NCBI RefSeq assembly: GCF_004745955.1
Contig: NZ_SRLD01000002.1
Span: 1-64,000, forward strand
Length of the DNA: 64,000 bases
Source: Hymenobacter elongatus
GTDB taxonomy: Bacteria; Bacteroidota; Bacteroidia; Cytophagales; Hymenobacteraceae
Direction of reading: 5' to 3'
Below, one piece after another: positions 44,326-54,415 of this stretch. Position 1 is the first letter of the stretch, and each line of letters begins with the position of its first letter. The translations under genes were made by a program, and so were the position numbers. A model generated the notes under the pieces. It saw only the letters and a program-made list of their open reading frames with translations, was not told where the DNA came from and did not search any database.

Positions 44326-46623
44326 ATGCACAAACGCATTTTGTACGCCGGCCCGCTGGCCGCTGCCCTGCTGGCCGCTGGCTGCCAGACCACCAAATCG
44401 ACTACCACTGCCAAACAACCCGTTATCGAAACGCTGGGCACCTACGAGGTGCCGGCCGGGGAGTTTGCGTATGTGTACCGGAAAAATAATAGCTCGGCCC
44501 CGGAGTTTGGCACCAAGCCCAGCGTTGCGGAATACCTGGACCTGTATACCAACTTCAAGCTGAAAGTGCTGGACGCCGAGAAGCGCGGCCTCGACACCAC
44601 CCAGGCCTTCCAGCGCGAGCTGGAAGGCTACAAGCAGCAGCTGGCCCAGCCCTACCTCACCGAGAAAAGCGTGACCGACCAGTTGGTGCGCGAGGCCTAC
44701 GACCGGATGAGCAAGGAGGTGAGCGCCTCCCACATCCTGCTACGCCTTGCCCCCGACGCTGCTCCGCAGGACACGCTGGCCGCTTACAACAAAATAATGG
44801 CGCTGCGCCAGCGCGTGACGGGCGGCGAAGACTTTAATAAGGTGGCGGCCGAGACTTCCGAAGACCCATCGGCCCGCGACAATGGCGGCAAGCTCGGCTA
44901 CTTCACGGCCATGCAGATGGTGTACCCGTTCGAGTCGGCGGCCTACCGCACCAAGGTGGGCGAGGTGTCGCAGCCGGTGCGCACCCGCTTTGGCTATCAC
45001 ATCATCAAGGTAAACGACGTACGTACGGCCCAGGGCGAGATTAAAGTAGCGCACCTGATGATTCGGGCGACGCCCGGTATGCCTAAGGCAGACTCAGTAA
45101 CGGCCAAAAAGAAGGTTGACGAGATTTACAGCCGCTTGCAGCGCAAAGAAGAATGGGAGAAGCTCGTAGCTCAGTTTTCGGAAGACGCCGGCTCGGCGGC
45201 CAACGGTGGCGAGCTGCCGCCCTTTGGCACCGGCCGCATGATTCCGGCTTTCGAAGAATCGGCCTTTAAGCTGCAGAAAGCCGGTGATTTGTCGACGCCC
45301 GTGCAGACGCCGTATGGCTGGCATATCATCAAGCTCATCGAGAAGCAGCCCGTGCCCAAGTTTGAGGACATGGAGGCTTCCCTGAAAGGTAAAGTATCGA
45401 AAGATTCCCGTTCGGAGCTCAACCGGACGGCCTTTTTGAAGCGCATCCGGACGGAAAACCAGTTTGCCGAGAACAAAGCCAGCAAAGAGTATGTGTTTAC
45501 CAAAGCCGATACGGCGCTGGTAAACGGCCGTTTCAAGTACACCGCGCCGCCTGCGGTAGCGAAGGCCAGCAAAACGGTGGGTGATAACTCGCCGCTCTTT
45601 ACTATTAAGGGAAAGCCGTACCTGGTGAAAGACTTTCTGCTGTATGCCCAGCAGAACCAGAAAGCCAAAGCCGGTGCCGCCCCCCGCTACAGCATGCAGC
45701 AGCTCTACGCCCAGTACGTGGACCAGACGCTGACTGACTACGAGAAAGCCAACCTCGAAAACAAGTACGAAGACTACCGCATGCTGGTGAAAGAGTACCG
45801 CGACGGTATTTTGCTCTTTCAGCTGATGGACGAGAAAGTATGGTCGAAAGCCATTGAGGATACGACCGGGCTGCAGAAGTTTTTTGCCGAGAACCAGAGC
45901 AAATACCAGTGGGAGCCTCGGGTGCAGGGCACGGTCATCAGCGCTGCTACGCCGCAGCTGCTGAGCCAGGCCCAGACCCAGTTGAAGGCTGGTCGCTACG
46001 AAGTAAAGCGCGTGAATCCCCAGACCGTTACCTTCCTGACGGGTAAAACCAACGTAATTCACGGTGCCTGGGCGGGCCTCGACCGTCTGGCCAGCCGCCT
46101 GCAAACCGACACGACCCTGACCCTGACCATCACGGGCCGCACCAAGCGTGGCGAAGCCGCCGCCCTGGCCAGCCGCCGGGCCGCTAGCATCAAAACGTAT
46201 CTGTCGACCAAGGGTGTGCCGGCGCGGCGCATCACCACGACTACTACCAAAGCCGCCGCCGATGGCACGGCGCTGCTAGCCCTGACCAGCACCAGCACCA
46301 CGGCGCTGGAGGAAAGCCTGAACGAACAAAATCCGCTGGCGGTGCAAGTTCTACAGCGCAGCTTCCCGAAGGGGGATAATAAAGTGGTCGACGAGCTTAG
46401 CGACAAAGGCCCCGGTACCTACACGGTCACCAAAGATGGCCGCTACTATGCCGTTACCATCAACCAAGTGTTGCCAGCCGGCCCCAAAACGCTGGCTGAA
46501 GCCCGGGGTCAAGCCACTTCCGATTACCAGAATTACCTGGAGAAACAATGGATTACGCAGCTGCGCGACCAGTATCCAGTGAAACTAAACCAGAGCGAAG
46601 TCGACAAGCTGGTAACCAAATAA
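44326..46623 (+). CDS. parvulin-type PPIase lipoprotein with OmpA-like tail
   Basis: A 765-residue protein. Lipobox LLAAGC near residue 20 (MHKRILYAGPLAAALLAAGC). Two parvulin domains are clear: VSASHILLRLA to FGYHIIKVND (about 130-230), and IKVAHLMIRA to YGWHIIKLIE (about 240-345). A helical chaperone-like middle follows. Near 575-650, LDRLASRLQTDTTLTLTITG, then RTKRGEAAALASRRAASIKT, resembles an OmpA domain without its GHTD motif. Acts on folding of outer-membrane proteins by inference. It precedes a SurA-like gene. Confidence 0.87.
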   Translation: MHKRILYAGPLAAALLAAGCQTTKSTTTAKQPVIETLGTYEVPAGEFAYVYRKNNSSAPEFGTKPSVAEYLDLYTNFKLKVLDAEKRGLDTTQAFQRELEGYKQQLAQPYLTEKSVTDQLVREAYDRMSKEVSASHILLRLAPDAAPQDTLAAYNKIMALRQRVTGGEDFNKVAAETSEDPSARDNGGKLGYFTAMQMVYPFESAAYRTKVGEVSQPVRTRFGYHIIKVNDVRTAQGEIKVAHLMIRATPGMPKADSVTAKKKVDEIYSRLQRKEEWEKLVAQFSEDAGSAANGGELPPFGTGRMIPAFEESAFKLQKAGDLSTPVQTPYGWHIIKLIEKQPVPKFEDMEASLKGKVSKDSRSELNRTAFLKRIRTENQFAENKASKEYVFTKADTALVNGRFKYTAPPAVAKASKTVGDNSPLFTIKGKPYLVKDFLLYAQQNQKAKAGAAPRYSMQQLYAQYVDQTLTDYEKANLENKYEDYRMLVKEYRDGILLFQLMDEKVWSKAIEDTTGLQKFFAENQSKYQWEPRVQGTVISAATPQLLSQAQTQLKAGRYEVKRVNPQTVTFLTGKTNVIHGAWAGLDRLASRLQTDTTLTLTITGRTKRGEAAALASRRAASIKTYLSTKGVPARRITTTTTKAAADGTALLALTSTSTTALEESLNEQNPLAVQVLQRSFPKGDNKVVDELSDKGPGTYTVTKDGRYYAVTINQVLPAGPKTLAEARGQATSDYQNYLEKQWITQLRDQYPVKLNQSEVDKLVTK

Positions 46624-46651
46624 GTTCTGTCTGCTGCGGCACGACTCCTCC

Positions 46652-46684
46652 AGAAGCCTCGGCCCCAACCGAGGCTTCTTTTTT
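46652..46684 (+). terminator. intrinsic terminator
   Basis: AGAAGCCTCGG, six-base loop, CCGAGGCTTCT with T's. Confidence 0.9.
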
Positions 46685-46884
46685 GGCTTTGCCCGCATGC
46701 AACGCACCGGCCCCTACCCGACTCTCTAGGGTACTTCGCGCCGCCAGCGCCTACCGGAAGCGTTGTTTTTGCCGGAGAAAGGATTTATGTTGAAATTTAC
46801 GGGCGGCTTTCTGCGTTTCAGAAGTCGACTGGCTTCGGCGAATGGCTTTTCAGCCTTTTGCGGGGCATTACCCTCTTTGATTCC

Positions 46885-48273
46885 ATGATTCACTTCATTC
46901 GTTCGTCGGCCCGCGTGGCCCTGCTTGGCATGGGTTTGCTGGCTGGCACAGTTAGTACTGGGTTTGCCCAGTTGGGCATTGGCCGCCCGGCCGGCCGTCA
47001 GCTTGTCGATGGCATCATTGTGAAGGTCGATAACCAGATTGTGCTGCGCTCCGACCTGGAAAATGCCTACGCCCAGCAAGTAGCCCAGGCCGAGGGCAAA
47101 CCTCTTCCTGCCGATTTGCGCTGCAAAATCCTGCAAAGTATCGTGCTCAACAAGCTGATGCTGGCCAAGGCTGAAACCGACTCCGTGGTGGTAGAAGATG
47201 CTCAGGTGAAGAATGAGTTGGAGCGCCGCATGGCTTATTTCGTGCAGCAGATTGGCTCGGAGAAAAAGCTCGAAGAGTACTACAACAAGCCCCTCAAGCA
47301 GCTCAAGGACGACTTGCGCCCGCAGGTGAAAGAGCAGCTGATTCAGCAGAAAATGCAGGAAAACATTGCCGGCAAAGTCACTGTGACGCCGCGCGAGGTA
47401 CGCCAGTATTTCAGCCGCATTCCCAAAGACAGTCTGCCGTATTTCTCTACTGAGGTTGAGGTAGGCCAGATTATTAAGCTGGCCCAGGTGAACCCCAAGG
47501 CCAAGCAGGAAACCATTACCAAGCTCAACGACATTCGCGCCCGGATTCAGGCTGGCGAGAGTTTTGAAACTCTGGCTAAGCAGTATTCCGAAGATCCGGG
47601 TTCCGGGGCCCAGGGTGGCTATCTAGGCTTTTTCAAGCGCCGGGAATTAGTACCTGAGTATGAAGCAGCATCCTTGAAGCTGGAGCCCGGTCAGATGTCG
47701 CCCATCGTAGAGTCGCAGTTTGGCTTCCACCTGATTCAGCTCATTGAGCGCAAGGGTGAAACCTACAGCACCCGGCACATCCTACTCAAGCCCACCGCCG
47801 GTGGCACCGACGTCAACGAAGCGGCCGGTCAGCTTGGCAAGCTGCGGCGGCGTATTCTGGCCGACAGCCTCACTTTTGCCAAAGCCGCCAAGGATAACTC
47901 CGACGATAAGCTTACCAGCGGCAACGGCGGTCTGCTGGCTAACCGCCAGGACGGTGGCAGCTACCTGCCCCTCGACAAGCTGGACCCGGCTATTTTCTTC
48001 ACCATCGATACCATGAAAGTGGGCAATATCACTCCGCCTCTGCCCTACCGCACCGACGATGGCAAGGACGCGATGCGCATTATCTGGCTGAAGTCGAACA
48101 CGCCCCCGCACCAGGCCAACCTGAAAGACGACTACCAGAAAATATCCCAGGCGGCGTTAAACGAGAAGAAAAACAAGGCGCTGGACGAGTGGTTTGTCAA
48201 AAATCGGGGCTCCGTATACCTCGAAGCCGATCCGCAGTATGTCGACTGCAAGCTGCTGGACGCCGTATATTAA
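46885..48273 (+). CDS. SurA-like periplasmic chaperone/PPIase
   Basis: A 462-residue protein with signal peptide (MIHFIRSSARVALLGMGLLA, then FAQ). SurA N-domain (QLVDGIIVKVDNQIVLRSDL) and two parvulin modules (VEVGQIIKLAQV to FGFHLIQLIER; TRHILLKP to the 370s). The first module has weak active-site conservation (QIIKL for xHIL), so it may be structural. The ATG at 46885 was preferred to an upstream TTG. Its role is outer-membrane protein folding. Confidence 0.9.
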   Translation: MIHFIRSSARVALLGMGLLAGTVSTGFAQLGIGRPAGRQLVDGIIVKVDNQIVLRSDLENAYAQQVAQAEGKPLPADLRCKILQSIVLNKLMLAKAETDSVVVEDAQVKNELERRMAYFVQQIGSEKKLEEYYNKPLKQLKDDLRPQVKEQLIQQKMQENIAGKVTVTPREVRQYFSRIPKDSLPYFSTEVEVGQIIKLAQVNPKAKQETITKLNDIRARIQAGESFETLAKQYSEDPGSGAQGGYLGFFKRRELVPEYEAASLKLEPGQMSPIVESQFGFHLIQLIERKGETYSTRHILLKPTAGGTDVNEAAGQLGKLRRRILADSLTFAKAAKDNSDDKLTSGNGGLLANRQDGGSYLPLDKLDPAIFFTIDTMKVGNITPPLPYRTDDGKDAMRIIWLKSNTPPHQANLKDDYQKISQAALNEKKNKALDEWFVKNRGSVYLEADPQYVDCKLLDAVY

Positions 48274-48399
48274 AGCGTGATAGGGTGAAGTGGTGAAATG
48301 GGGAGGTTGATGTTCGGCGAGTGCCTACCAGCACCGGCGCAACGACAACTCTCCTTTTCACCACTTCATCTTTTCACAAATTCACTATTTCACTACCAG

Positions 48400-49365
48400 A
48401 TGCGCACCTTTTCTTCCGATAAAGAAGCCGCCGATGCGCTGGCTGCCTCCTATCATACGTTGCGCCAGGAAATCGGCAAAGTTATTATTGGGCAGGATGA
48501 GGTTGTTCGGCTGGTGCTCACGGCGGTTTTTTCGCAAGGCCACTGCCTCCTGGTTGGCGTACCGGGCCTGGCCAAAACCTTGCTGATTCAGACCATTGCC
48601 GACTCACTCGACCTGTCTTTCAACCGGATTCAGTTCACGCCCGATTTGATGCCTTCGGATATCGTGGGCTCCGAGACGATGAATCAGCAGCGTGACTTCC
48701 AGTTTGTGCGCGGGCCGGTATTTGCCAACATCGTACTGGCCGACGAAATCAACCGCACACCGCCTAAAACGCAGGCGGCGCTGCTGGAGAGCATGCAGGA
48801 ATATGCCGTGACGGTAGCTGGGCATCGCTACGCGCTGGAGCGCCCGTTCTTCGTGCTGGCCACCCAGAACCCGATTGAGCAGGAAGGCACGTATCCGCTG
48901 CCCGAGGCGCAGCTCGACCGGTTTATGTTCAATATCTCCTTGGACTACCCCAGCTACGAGGCCGAGCTGCAAATCGTAAAAAACACTACCTCCGATAAGA
49001 AGCCGGTAGTCAGCAAAATCCTGCACGCCGACGATATTCAGGCTTTTCAGCACCTGGTGCGCCGCGTGCCGGTAGCCGACAATGTAGTGGAATACGCCGT
49101 GAGCCTGGTACACAAAACCCGGCCCAACACGGACCGAGCCGCTCCCCGGGTGAATCAGCTGCTGGAGTGGGGCGCCGGGCCACGAGCTTCGCAGCACCTC
49201 ATCGTGGGGGCCAAGTGCAATGCCTTGCTCAACGGCAAGTATTCGCCCGATATTGAAGATGTACAAGCTATTGCGCTGCCTATTTTGCGTCATCGGCTGG
49301 TGCGCAACTTCAAAGCCGAAGCTGAAGGCATCAGCATCGACCAGATCGTAAAAGAATTATTGTAG
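48400..49365 (+). CDS. MoxR-family AAA+ ATPase
   Basis: A 321-residue AAA+ protein: IIGQDEVVRLVLTAVFSQGH, Walker A GVPGLAKTLL, RIQFTPDLMPSDIVGSE, Walker B VLADEINRTPPKTQAALLE, and TQNPIEQEGTYPLPEAQLDR. MoxR proteins act as chaperones for metal-cofactor or VWA proteins. The usual batA-type partners do not follow. The ATG at 48400 gives the family start. Confidence 0.93.
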   Translation: MRTFSSDKEAADALAASYHTLRQEIGKVIIGQDEVVRLVLTAVFSQGHCLLVGVPGLAKTLLIQTIADSLDLSFNRIQFTPDLMPSDIVGSETMNQQRDFQFVRGPVFANIVLADEINRTPPKTQAALLESMQEYAVTVAGHRYALERPFFVLATQNPIEQEGTYPLPEAQLDRFMFNISLDYPSYEAELQIVKNTTSDKKPVVSKILHADDIQAFQHLVRRVPVADNVVEYAVSLVHKTRPNTDRAAPRVNQLLEWGAGPRASQHLIVGAKCNALLNGKYSPDIEDVQAIALPILRHRLVRNFKAEAEGISIDQIVKELL

Positions 49366-49469
49366 GGCGCTTTTCCGCAGCCAGCAGGTACTGGCAGCAG
49401 GCCCGCAGCCGTGACCTACCTGCCCACAGTGCCGGAGGCACAAAACACTCGTTACCCACTACACAACAC

Positions 49470-49916
49470 ATGGAAGTTCTTGGCTACTATCAGCAGTTCG
49501 AGCGTAACATCGGCATCGTTCTCGATGCATTGCGTTCCGGTCTTGATTTGCGCACTACTCCGTTAGAAATCTCCCTCCCTTTGGAAGTCTACGTTCTGTG
49601 CGAGGTACTGAACGAAGGCGGGGCCCAGTACCGCCTGAACACGGAAGGGCTGGCCCGGCTGCCTGAGTTTGAAGAGCAATATCTGCGGCAGGAGGCCGAA
49701 ACCGAAGCGCTGATGCGCCGCGTGCTGGAAGATAAAAAGTCCTTTATGCGCACGCCCGAAGGCCGGGTGCTGACGAAGGAGATGCTGATTCGCCGCTTAG
49801 AGTACTTCAACGAGACGGCCCGACTTGTAAACGTGATGCGCACACAACAGTCTTTGGGTAGCCCCGTGCAGTACAACCATCCCCACTTGAGCACCGGGGT
49901 AGCATTGAAAAAATAG
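49470..49916 (+). CDS. hypothetical protein
   Basis: A 148-residue acidic, helical cytosolic protein (MEVLGYYQQFERNIGIVLDA start; then EAETEALMRRVLEDKKSFMR). No membrane segment or known motif. It follows the MoxR gene by 104 bases on the same strand and ends before a perfect palindrome. Confidence 0.65.
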   Translation: MEVLGYYQQFERNIGIVLDALRSGLDLRTTPLEISLPLEVYVLCEVLNEGGAQYRLNTEGLARLPEFEEQYLRQEAETEALMRRVLEDKKSFMRTPEGRVLTKEMLIRRLEYFNETARLVNVMRTQQSLGSPVQYNHPHLSTGVALKK

Positions 49917-49932
49917 GAGGCCAACAGATTTA

Positions 49933-49976
49933 CAACATGCAAAAGGCCACCCATGCGGGTGGCCTTTTGCATGTTG
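49933..49976. terminator. perfect 20-bp palindrome, likely bidirectional terminator
   Basis: CAACATGCAAAAGGCCACCC, ATGC loop, then the exact inverse at 49957-49976. The stem is longer than a normal terminator and its T's are inside the stem. Confidence 0.65.
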
Positions 49977-50146
49977 CCAGGTGCCAGGTAGCTTCACCAA
50001 ACAATGTCGTTATCTGCTCTGTAGTAAATAGCTATGGGATGGAAAGCAGGCGTAGTCGGTGCTGGCGAATTGCCGCTTGCGGCGACCTCCCATCAACTTT
50101 CCGTTCGGGGTTTACGTGTAGCAAAAGCTGTTTCGGCCATTTCCTT

Positions 50147-50728
50147 ATGAGTATTGCTGCCCTGCCCTTAGCTCCTGCCCGCACGCCTCTGCTCACTGCG
50201 CGGCTTGTGTTGCGGCCCTACGAACCCACTGATACAGCCGCTTTTTTCACCGTTATCGACCAGGAGCGGGAACGGCTCCGTCCAGCCTTTCCCACGCGCG
50301 TGGCAGCGGTACAAACCCTGGCCGACGCCCGGCAGGTGGTGGCTGCCTACACCCAGGACTGGCACACCCGGCGCCTGTTCGTTTTTGGCATCTGGCACCG
50401 CTCAACTGGTGCTTACCTGGGCGATATTAGCCTCCGGCCGACCTGGCACCGGGAGGTGACGGCCGAAATCGGCTACTATCTTAGTGCCACTGCCGAAGGC
50501 CAGGGGTATGCCTACGAAGCCCTGGCGGCAGCGGTAGCATTTGGGTTCCAGGCCCCGCTTGGTGCCGCCAGGCTCACTATCCGCTGCTATGCTACCAATC
50601 CACGCAGCTCAGTGGTGGCCGAGCGGGCTGGGTTCCAGCGCTTGCCCGCCCGGCCGCGCCTGTGGCCGTTGCGTACCCCGGCCGAAATTCATTATTACAG
50701 CTTATCCAGCGCCAACCCAATTGAATAG
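50147..50728 (+). CDS. GNAT N-acetyltransferase (RimJ/RimL-like)
   Basis: A 193-residue acetyltransferase: LTARLVLRPYEPTDTAAFF, FGIWHRSTGAYLGDISL, AEIGYYLSATAEGQGYAYEA (acetyl-CoA site), IRCYATNPRSSVVAERAGF. This is the Acetyltransf_3 pattern of protein or small-molecule acetylation. Substrate unknown. The start was set at the ATG at 50147. Confidence 0.88.
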   Translation: MSIAALPLAPARTPLLTARLVLRPYEPTDTAAFFTVIDQERERLRPAFPTRVAAVQTLADARQVVAAYTQDWHTRRLFVFGIWHRSTGAYLGDISLRPTWHREVTAEIGYYLSATAEGQGYAYEALAAAVAFGFQAPLGAARLTIRCYATNPRSSVVAERAGFQRLPARPRLWPLRTPAEIHYYSLSSANPIE

Positions 50729-50735
50729 TATACTC

Positions 50736-51920
50736 CTATTTACTGCGGCGGAGGGTGGTCAACAGGAAATCCTGGTTGAAATTGATGTACAGCGCGAAAG
50801 AGAAGTCAATTGCCTTGTTGGCAAGGTCATACAAGGGTTCGAAGCGCGTGGTCAGCACCAGATTATCGGCGAGCTGATAGTCGCGCAGAACACGCAGAAT
50901 CAGTAGTTTCCGGTGGCGCTCCGTATAGTCCGGGTTGCTTACGGTCGAGGAAATGGACCTGTATAGTCGGCCGCCGAGCGGCGCGTAGAACCCGTTGCCC
51001 TGCCAGTAAGCCAGTTGCAGATTAGACAGATGAGTGTCGACCCCCGCGTTCAGATAGAGGCCGTAGCCTTTGGTAAAAGCCAGCTCCCGGGTAAAGGAGT
51101 AGTCGATAAACTGGGTTACGTATCCATCAAAATGTACCGCCCGGAATAGTTCGGAAGGCAGTTTTTTCCGGAGCCGCACGCCACTGGCTAGGTTGAAAAT
51201 AGTCTGTAGTGGCCGGTCTACAGTATCAATCTGCCCGCCGCGGTGGGTGCCGGTAAACTGAAACGGAATACCCAGCCGCCAGCCCAGTGAGTCCTCATAC
51301 ACTGTGGCCTCGGCTGCCAGCCCGCCTGCTACCTCTTCCTGAAAGTTGCTGAAGCGGTACTGCTGCCGCTGCCAGTCCACCCAAGCATCCAGTTTGAGGC
51401 GGCGCGTGGTGAACTGGTACTGCGAGCCTTCTTCCAAAGGCCGGGTCATCACCCGCTCGAAGTCAAACAGCGGCTCGATGTAGCCGTGCTGCAGGTTGCC
51501 CTGAATGTTGCCCAACAGAATCCGGTGCGGCCCATTCTCATAAATAGCCGTGAACAAAGGCCGCACCTGTCGCAGCCGGTCGGTGCCATAATCTTTCAGC
51601 AGAAATACTCCGGCTTCGAGTCGCAGCTTCGGGCTAGGAAAGTACACCAGCCGGGGAGCGAACTGCGCCCCGTAGTACGTGCGGCCCTCATCGATCTTAT
51701 TGAAGTACTCGTTGTCCTTATTGAACAGCAGCGCCCCAACATCAAGGCGTAGCTGCTGGTCGTATTCGGGCTTGATGGTGACAGGCCGCGAGAAGGCCCG
51801 GTTGTTCAGTTGAGCTCCACTCTCGGAAGCCGCCGTCAGGATAAAAAACAAGCCAATGACCGTCGTCCAACCCCGTTTTGGCTGGCACTCAGGCACTAGC
51901 TTTGACAAAAATTTTAGCAT
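50736..51920 (-). CDS. outer-membrane beta-barrel protein
   Basis: A 394-residue protein. The N-terminus has a helix (TTVIGLFFILTAASESGAQ) after ~16 residues, suggesting an export signal. The rest shows many amphipathic strands with Tyr/Phe girdles (APRLVYFPSPKLRLEAGVF, KGYGLYLNAGVDTHLSN), ending in a strand AIDFSFALYINFN and a short basic tail. A porin-like barrel is likely; substrate unknown. Convergent with the GNAT gene, 7 bases between stops. Confidence 0.7.
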   Translation of the reverse strand: MLKFLSKLVPECQPKRGWTTVIGLFFILTAASESGAQLNNRAFSRPVTIKPEYDQQLRLDVGALLFNKDNEYFNKIDEGRTYYGAQFAPRLVYFPSPKLRLEAGVFLLKDYGTDRLRQVRPLFTAIYENGPHRILLGNIQGNLQHGYIEPLFDFERVMTRPLEEGSQYQFTTRRLKLDAWVDWQRQQYRFSNFQEEVAGGLAAEATVYEDSLGWRLGIPFQFTGTHRGGQIDTVDRPLQTIFNLASGVRLRKKLPSELFRAVHFDGYVTQFIDYSFTRELAFTKGYGLYLNAGVDTHLSNLQLAYWQGNGFYAPLGGRLYRSISSTVSNPDYTERHRKLLILRVLRDYQLADNLVLTTRFEPLYDLANKAIDFSFALYINFNQDFLLTTLRRSK

Positions 51921-52043
51921 CTTGTGTTATTCCGAAATTCAGCAAATTTTTTTAGCATTGCGGGGACAAAATATAGTCCGCTGCTGTTACCCATTGCCGA
52001 CCAAGAACACCCCGCTTCGGATGCCGTAAAAGGCCCTGGCGGA

Positions 52044-52074
52044 TTGTTTTAGCGGCTCAAAACGCCTACATTCA
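52044..52074 (+). promoter_or_regulatory. possible recA promoter TTG-N20-TACATTCA
   Basis: TTG at 52044-52046 and TACATTCA at 52067-52074, 20 bases apart, lie 34 bases before recA. It matches TAnnTT but lacks the final TG of the consensus. No LexA-like palindrome was recognised. Confidence 0.35.
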
Positions 52075-52108
52075 CCAAACCTAAGCATTTATCCCTAACC
52101 CCATTCTA

Positions 52109-53191
52109 ATGGCTGCACCCACCACTGATAAAGCTGCCAATACCAACATCGAGAAGATGAAGGCGCTTCAGCTCACGATGGATAAGCTCGACAAAGCTTA
52201 TGGCAAAGGCACCGTCATGAAGCTGAGCGACAACAAAGTGGTCGATATTCCGGCCATCAGCACCGGCTCTCTCGGCCTGGACATTGCGCTTGGCATCGGC
52301 GGACTTCCCCGTGGCCGGGTCGTGGAAATCTACGGACCGGAATCGAGCGGTAAAACCACGCTTACGCTGCATTGCATTGCCGAAGCCCAAAAGAAAGGCG
52401 GCATTGCAGCCTTCATCGACGCCGAACACGCCTTTGACCGCGCCTACGCCGAAAAGCTGGGCATCGACACTACCAACCTGCTGATTGCTCAGCCCGACAA
52501 CGGTGAGCAGGCGCTGGAAATCGCCGACCACCTGATTTCCTCGGGGGCTATCGACATCATCGTCATTGACTCCGTGGCTGCCCTGGTGCCGAAAGGCGAG
52601 CTGGAAGGCGACATGGGCGATTCGAAGATGGGTCTGCAGGCTCGCTTGATGAGCCAGGCTCTGCGGAAGCTCACCGGTACCATCAACAAAACTGGCTGCT
52701 GCTGCATCTTCATCAACCAGCTGCGCGAGAAAATCGGTGTAATGTTCGGTAACCCCGAAACGACCACCGGTGGTAATGCCCTGAAATTTTACGCTTCGGT
52801 ACGCCTCGACATTCGTCGGATCGGCCAGATCAAGGAAGACAAGGACAATGTGACCGGCAACCGCACCAAGGTGAAGGTGGTGAAGAACAAAGTAGCGCCG
52901 CCGTTCAAGGTAGTTGAGTTCGACATCATCTACGGCGAAGGCATCAGCAAAGTCGGCGAGATTCTCGACCTGGGCGTCGATATGGGCATCATTGCCAAGT
53001 CGGGCTCCTGGTTCTCCTACAACGGCAACCGCTTGGGCCAGGGCCGCGAGGGTGTCAAGCAGATTTTGCTGGACAACCACGAGCTGGCCGACGAAATCGA
53101 GCAGAAGATTCGCGACATGGTGAAAGGTGAGCCCGTTGCGGCGCTGGCAGCCATTCCGACCGACGAATCGACGGACGAAGACGACGAATAG
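52109..53191 (+). CDS. recA: recombinase RecA
   Basis: A 360-residue strand-exchange ATPase. Walker [10 protein letters not shown] (76-84), [52 protein letters not shown] and the acidic C-tail (DESTDEDDE). All core motifs are present and the length is normal. Confidence 0.98.
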   Translation: MAAPTTDKAANTNIEKMKALQLTMDKLDKAYGKGTVMKLSDNKVVDIPAISTGSLGLDIALGIGGLPRGRVVEIYGPESSGKTTLTLHCIAEAQKKGGIAAFIDAEHAFDRAYAEKLGIDTTNLLIAQPDNGEQALEIADHLISSGAIDIIVIDSVAALVPKGELEGDMGDSKMGLQARLMSQALRKLTGTINKTGCCCIFINQLREKIGVMFGNPETTTGGNALKFYASVRLDIRRIGQIKEDKDNVTGNRTKVKVVKNKVAPPFKVVEFDIIYGEGISKVGEILDLGVDMGIIAKSGSWFSYNGNRLGQGREGVKQILLDNHELADEIEQKIRDMVKGEPVAALAAIPTDESTDEDDE

Positions 53192-53209
53192 ATTGAATTT
53201 TCCCTGTTG

Positions 53210-53247
53210 AAAAAAGCCTCCCTGCTTCGGTAGAGAGGCTTTTTTTG
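53210..53247 (+). terminator. terminator after recA
   Basis: AAAAAAGCCTC...GAGGC and seven or more T's. Confidence 0.9.
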
Positions 53248-53343
53248 TACTTATCCCGCTCTGCCAACTTTCTGACAAGGAACTCAATACGCCCATTTGC
53301 GTTCCTTTTGCCGAAGTACGATGCGAGTTTATGCGGTTACCGG

Positions 53344-53351
53344 TATCTTTG
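53344..53351 (+). promoter_or_regulatory. -7 box TATCTTTG for the DUF3108 gene
   Basis: Exact TAnnTTTG match, 50 bases before the gene start. Confidence 0.5.
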
Positions 53352-53401
53352 CTGGCATCTGTTTTGAATAAGCACCGGCTAACACCATTTTGCCGTTTTC
53401 C

Positions 53402-54226
53402 ATGAACCGTCGCTGGCTCCTGCTTTCCCCGCTGCTTCTCTCCCTCTGTGCCCTGCTGTGGTCGTTCACTACGGCCTCAAACGTGCGCAGTGTCCCCAAT
53501 AACAGCTTTACGAGAGGCGAAGTGCTGCGCTACAAGGTGCATTATGGCCTCATCAACGCCGCTGACGCCACCGTGGAGCTTTCCGATGAGATTCACCGCG
53601 TGAATGACCGGCCCTGCTTCAAGGCGACTGTAACGGGCAAAACGACCGGCTCCTTCGACTTCTTCCTGCGCATCCGGGATACGTGGCGCTCTTACATCGA
53701 CACCACCAGCATTCTGCCGCAACGTTTTTTTCAGAGTATTGAGGAGAATAGCTTCCGCAAAAAGGAAACGATGGACTTTGACCATCACAAAAATATGGTG
53801 CAGGTAGAAACCCGCCGTAAGCAGGACCCGCCAAAAAAAGGCTCCTTCAAAACGCCCGACAATATTCAGGATATCGTGAGCGGCTTCTACTTCCTGCGGA
53901 CGCTGAACTACGACAACCGTAAAGTAGGCGAGGTTATCCGGGTGCAGGGCTTCTTCGACGATGAGGTCTTTAATATGGACGTTACCTACAAAGGCCGCGA
54001 AACGGTGGAAACCAAAGCCGGCACCATCCGCACGATACGGCTGGTACCCAAGATGCCGGACAACAAGCTGTTCCGGGGTGAGAATGCCATTTCCCTGTAC
54101 CTCTCCGACGACCGAAACAAGATTCCGGTCATGATTCAAGCCGAAATGTTTGTTGGCTCCGTGAAAGTCGATATGTATAAATATCAAGGCTTGAAAAACC
54201 GATTGAATCTGGTCCCCAACAATTGA
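53402..54226 (+). CDS. DUF3108 exported protein
   Basis: A 274-residue protein with an export signal (MNRRWLLLSPLLLSLCALLW). DUF3108 pattern: FTRGEVLRYKVHYGLINAAD, DFFLRIRDTWRSYIDTTSI, then NMDVTYKGRETVETKAG and IPVMIQAEMFVGSVKVDM. The family is common in Bacteroidota envelopes; function unknown. Terminator follows. Confidence 0.85.
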   Translation: MNRRWLLLSPLLLSLCALLWSFTTASNVRSVPNNSFTRGEVLRYKVHYGLINAADATVELSDEIHRVNDRPCFKATVTGKTTGSFDFFLRIRDTWRSYIDTTSILPQRFFQSIEENSFRKKETMDFDHHKNMVQVETRRKQDPPKKGSFKTPDNIQDIVSGFYFLRTLNYDNRKVGEVIRVQGFFDDEVFNMDVTYKGRETVETKAGTIRTIRLVPKMPDNKLFRGENAISLYLSDDRNKIPVMIQAEMFVGSVKVDMYKYQGLKNRLNLVPNN

Positions 54227-54238
54227 TTTTTCTTCTGT

Positions 54239-54267
54239 AAAGCGACTCCGCAAGAGTCGCTTTTTTT
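54239..54267 (+). terminator. terminator after the DUF3108 gene
   Basis: AGCGACTC, five-base loop, GAGTCGCT with seven T's. Confidence 0.9.
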
Positions 54268-54415
54268 ATGCCCTTCTCCCACTCCTTTCCGTTGATGCTG
54301 ATGTTGCTAGCCTTGTTCTCAGTAGCCGCTCATGTGGCAACTAGCTGGTCTTTTTTCTGCCCTATACTTCGGGGCAACTAGTGGTACCCACATCCGCAGT
54401 TCACAAAAAGGTAAC

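Noticed and set aside
52106..53296. 396-codon frame opposite recA
   Set aside because: Mirror frame of a well-identified gene.
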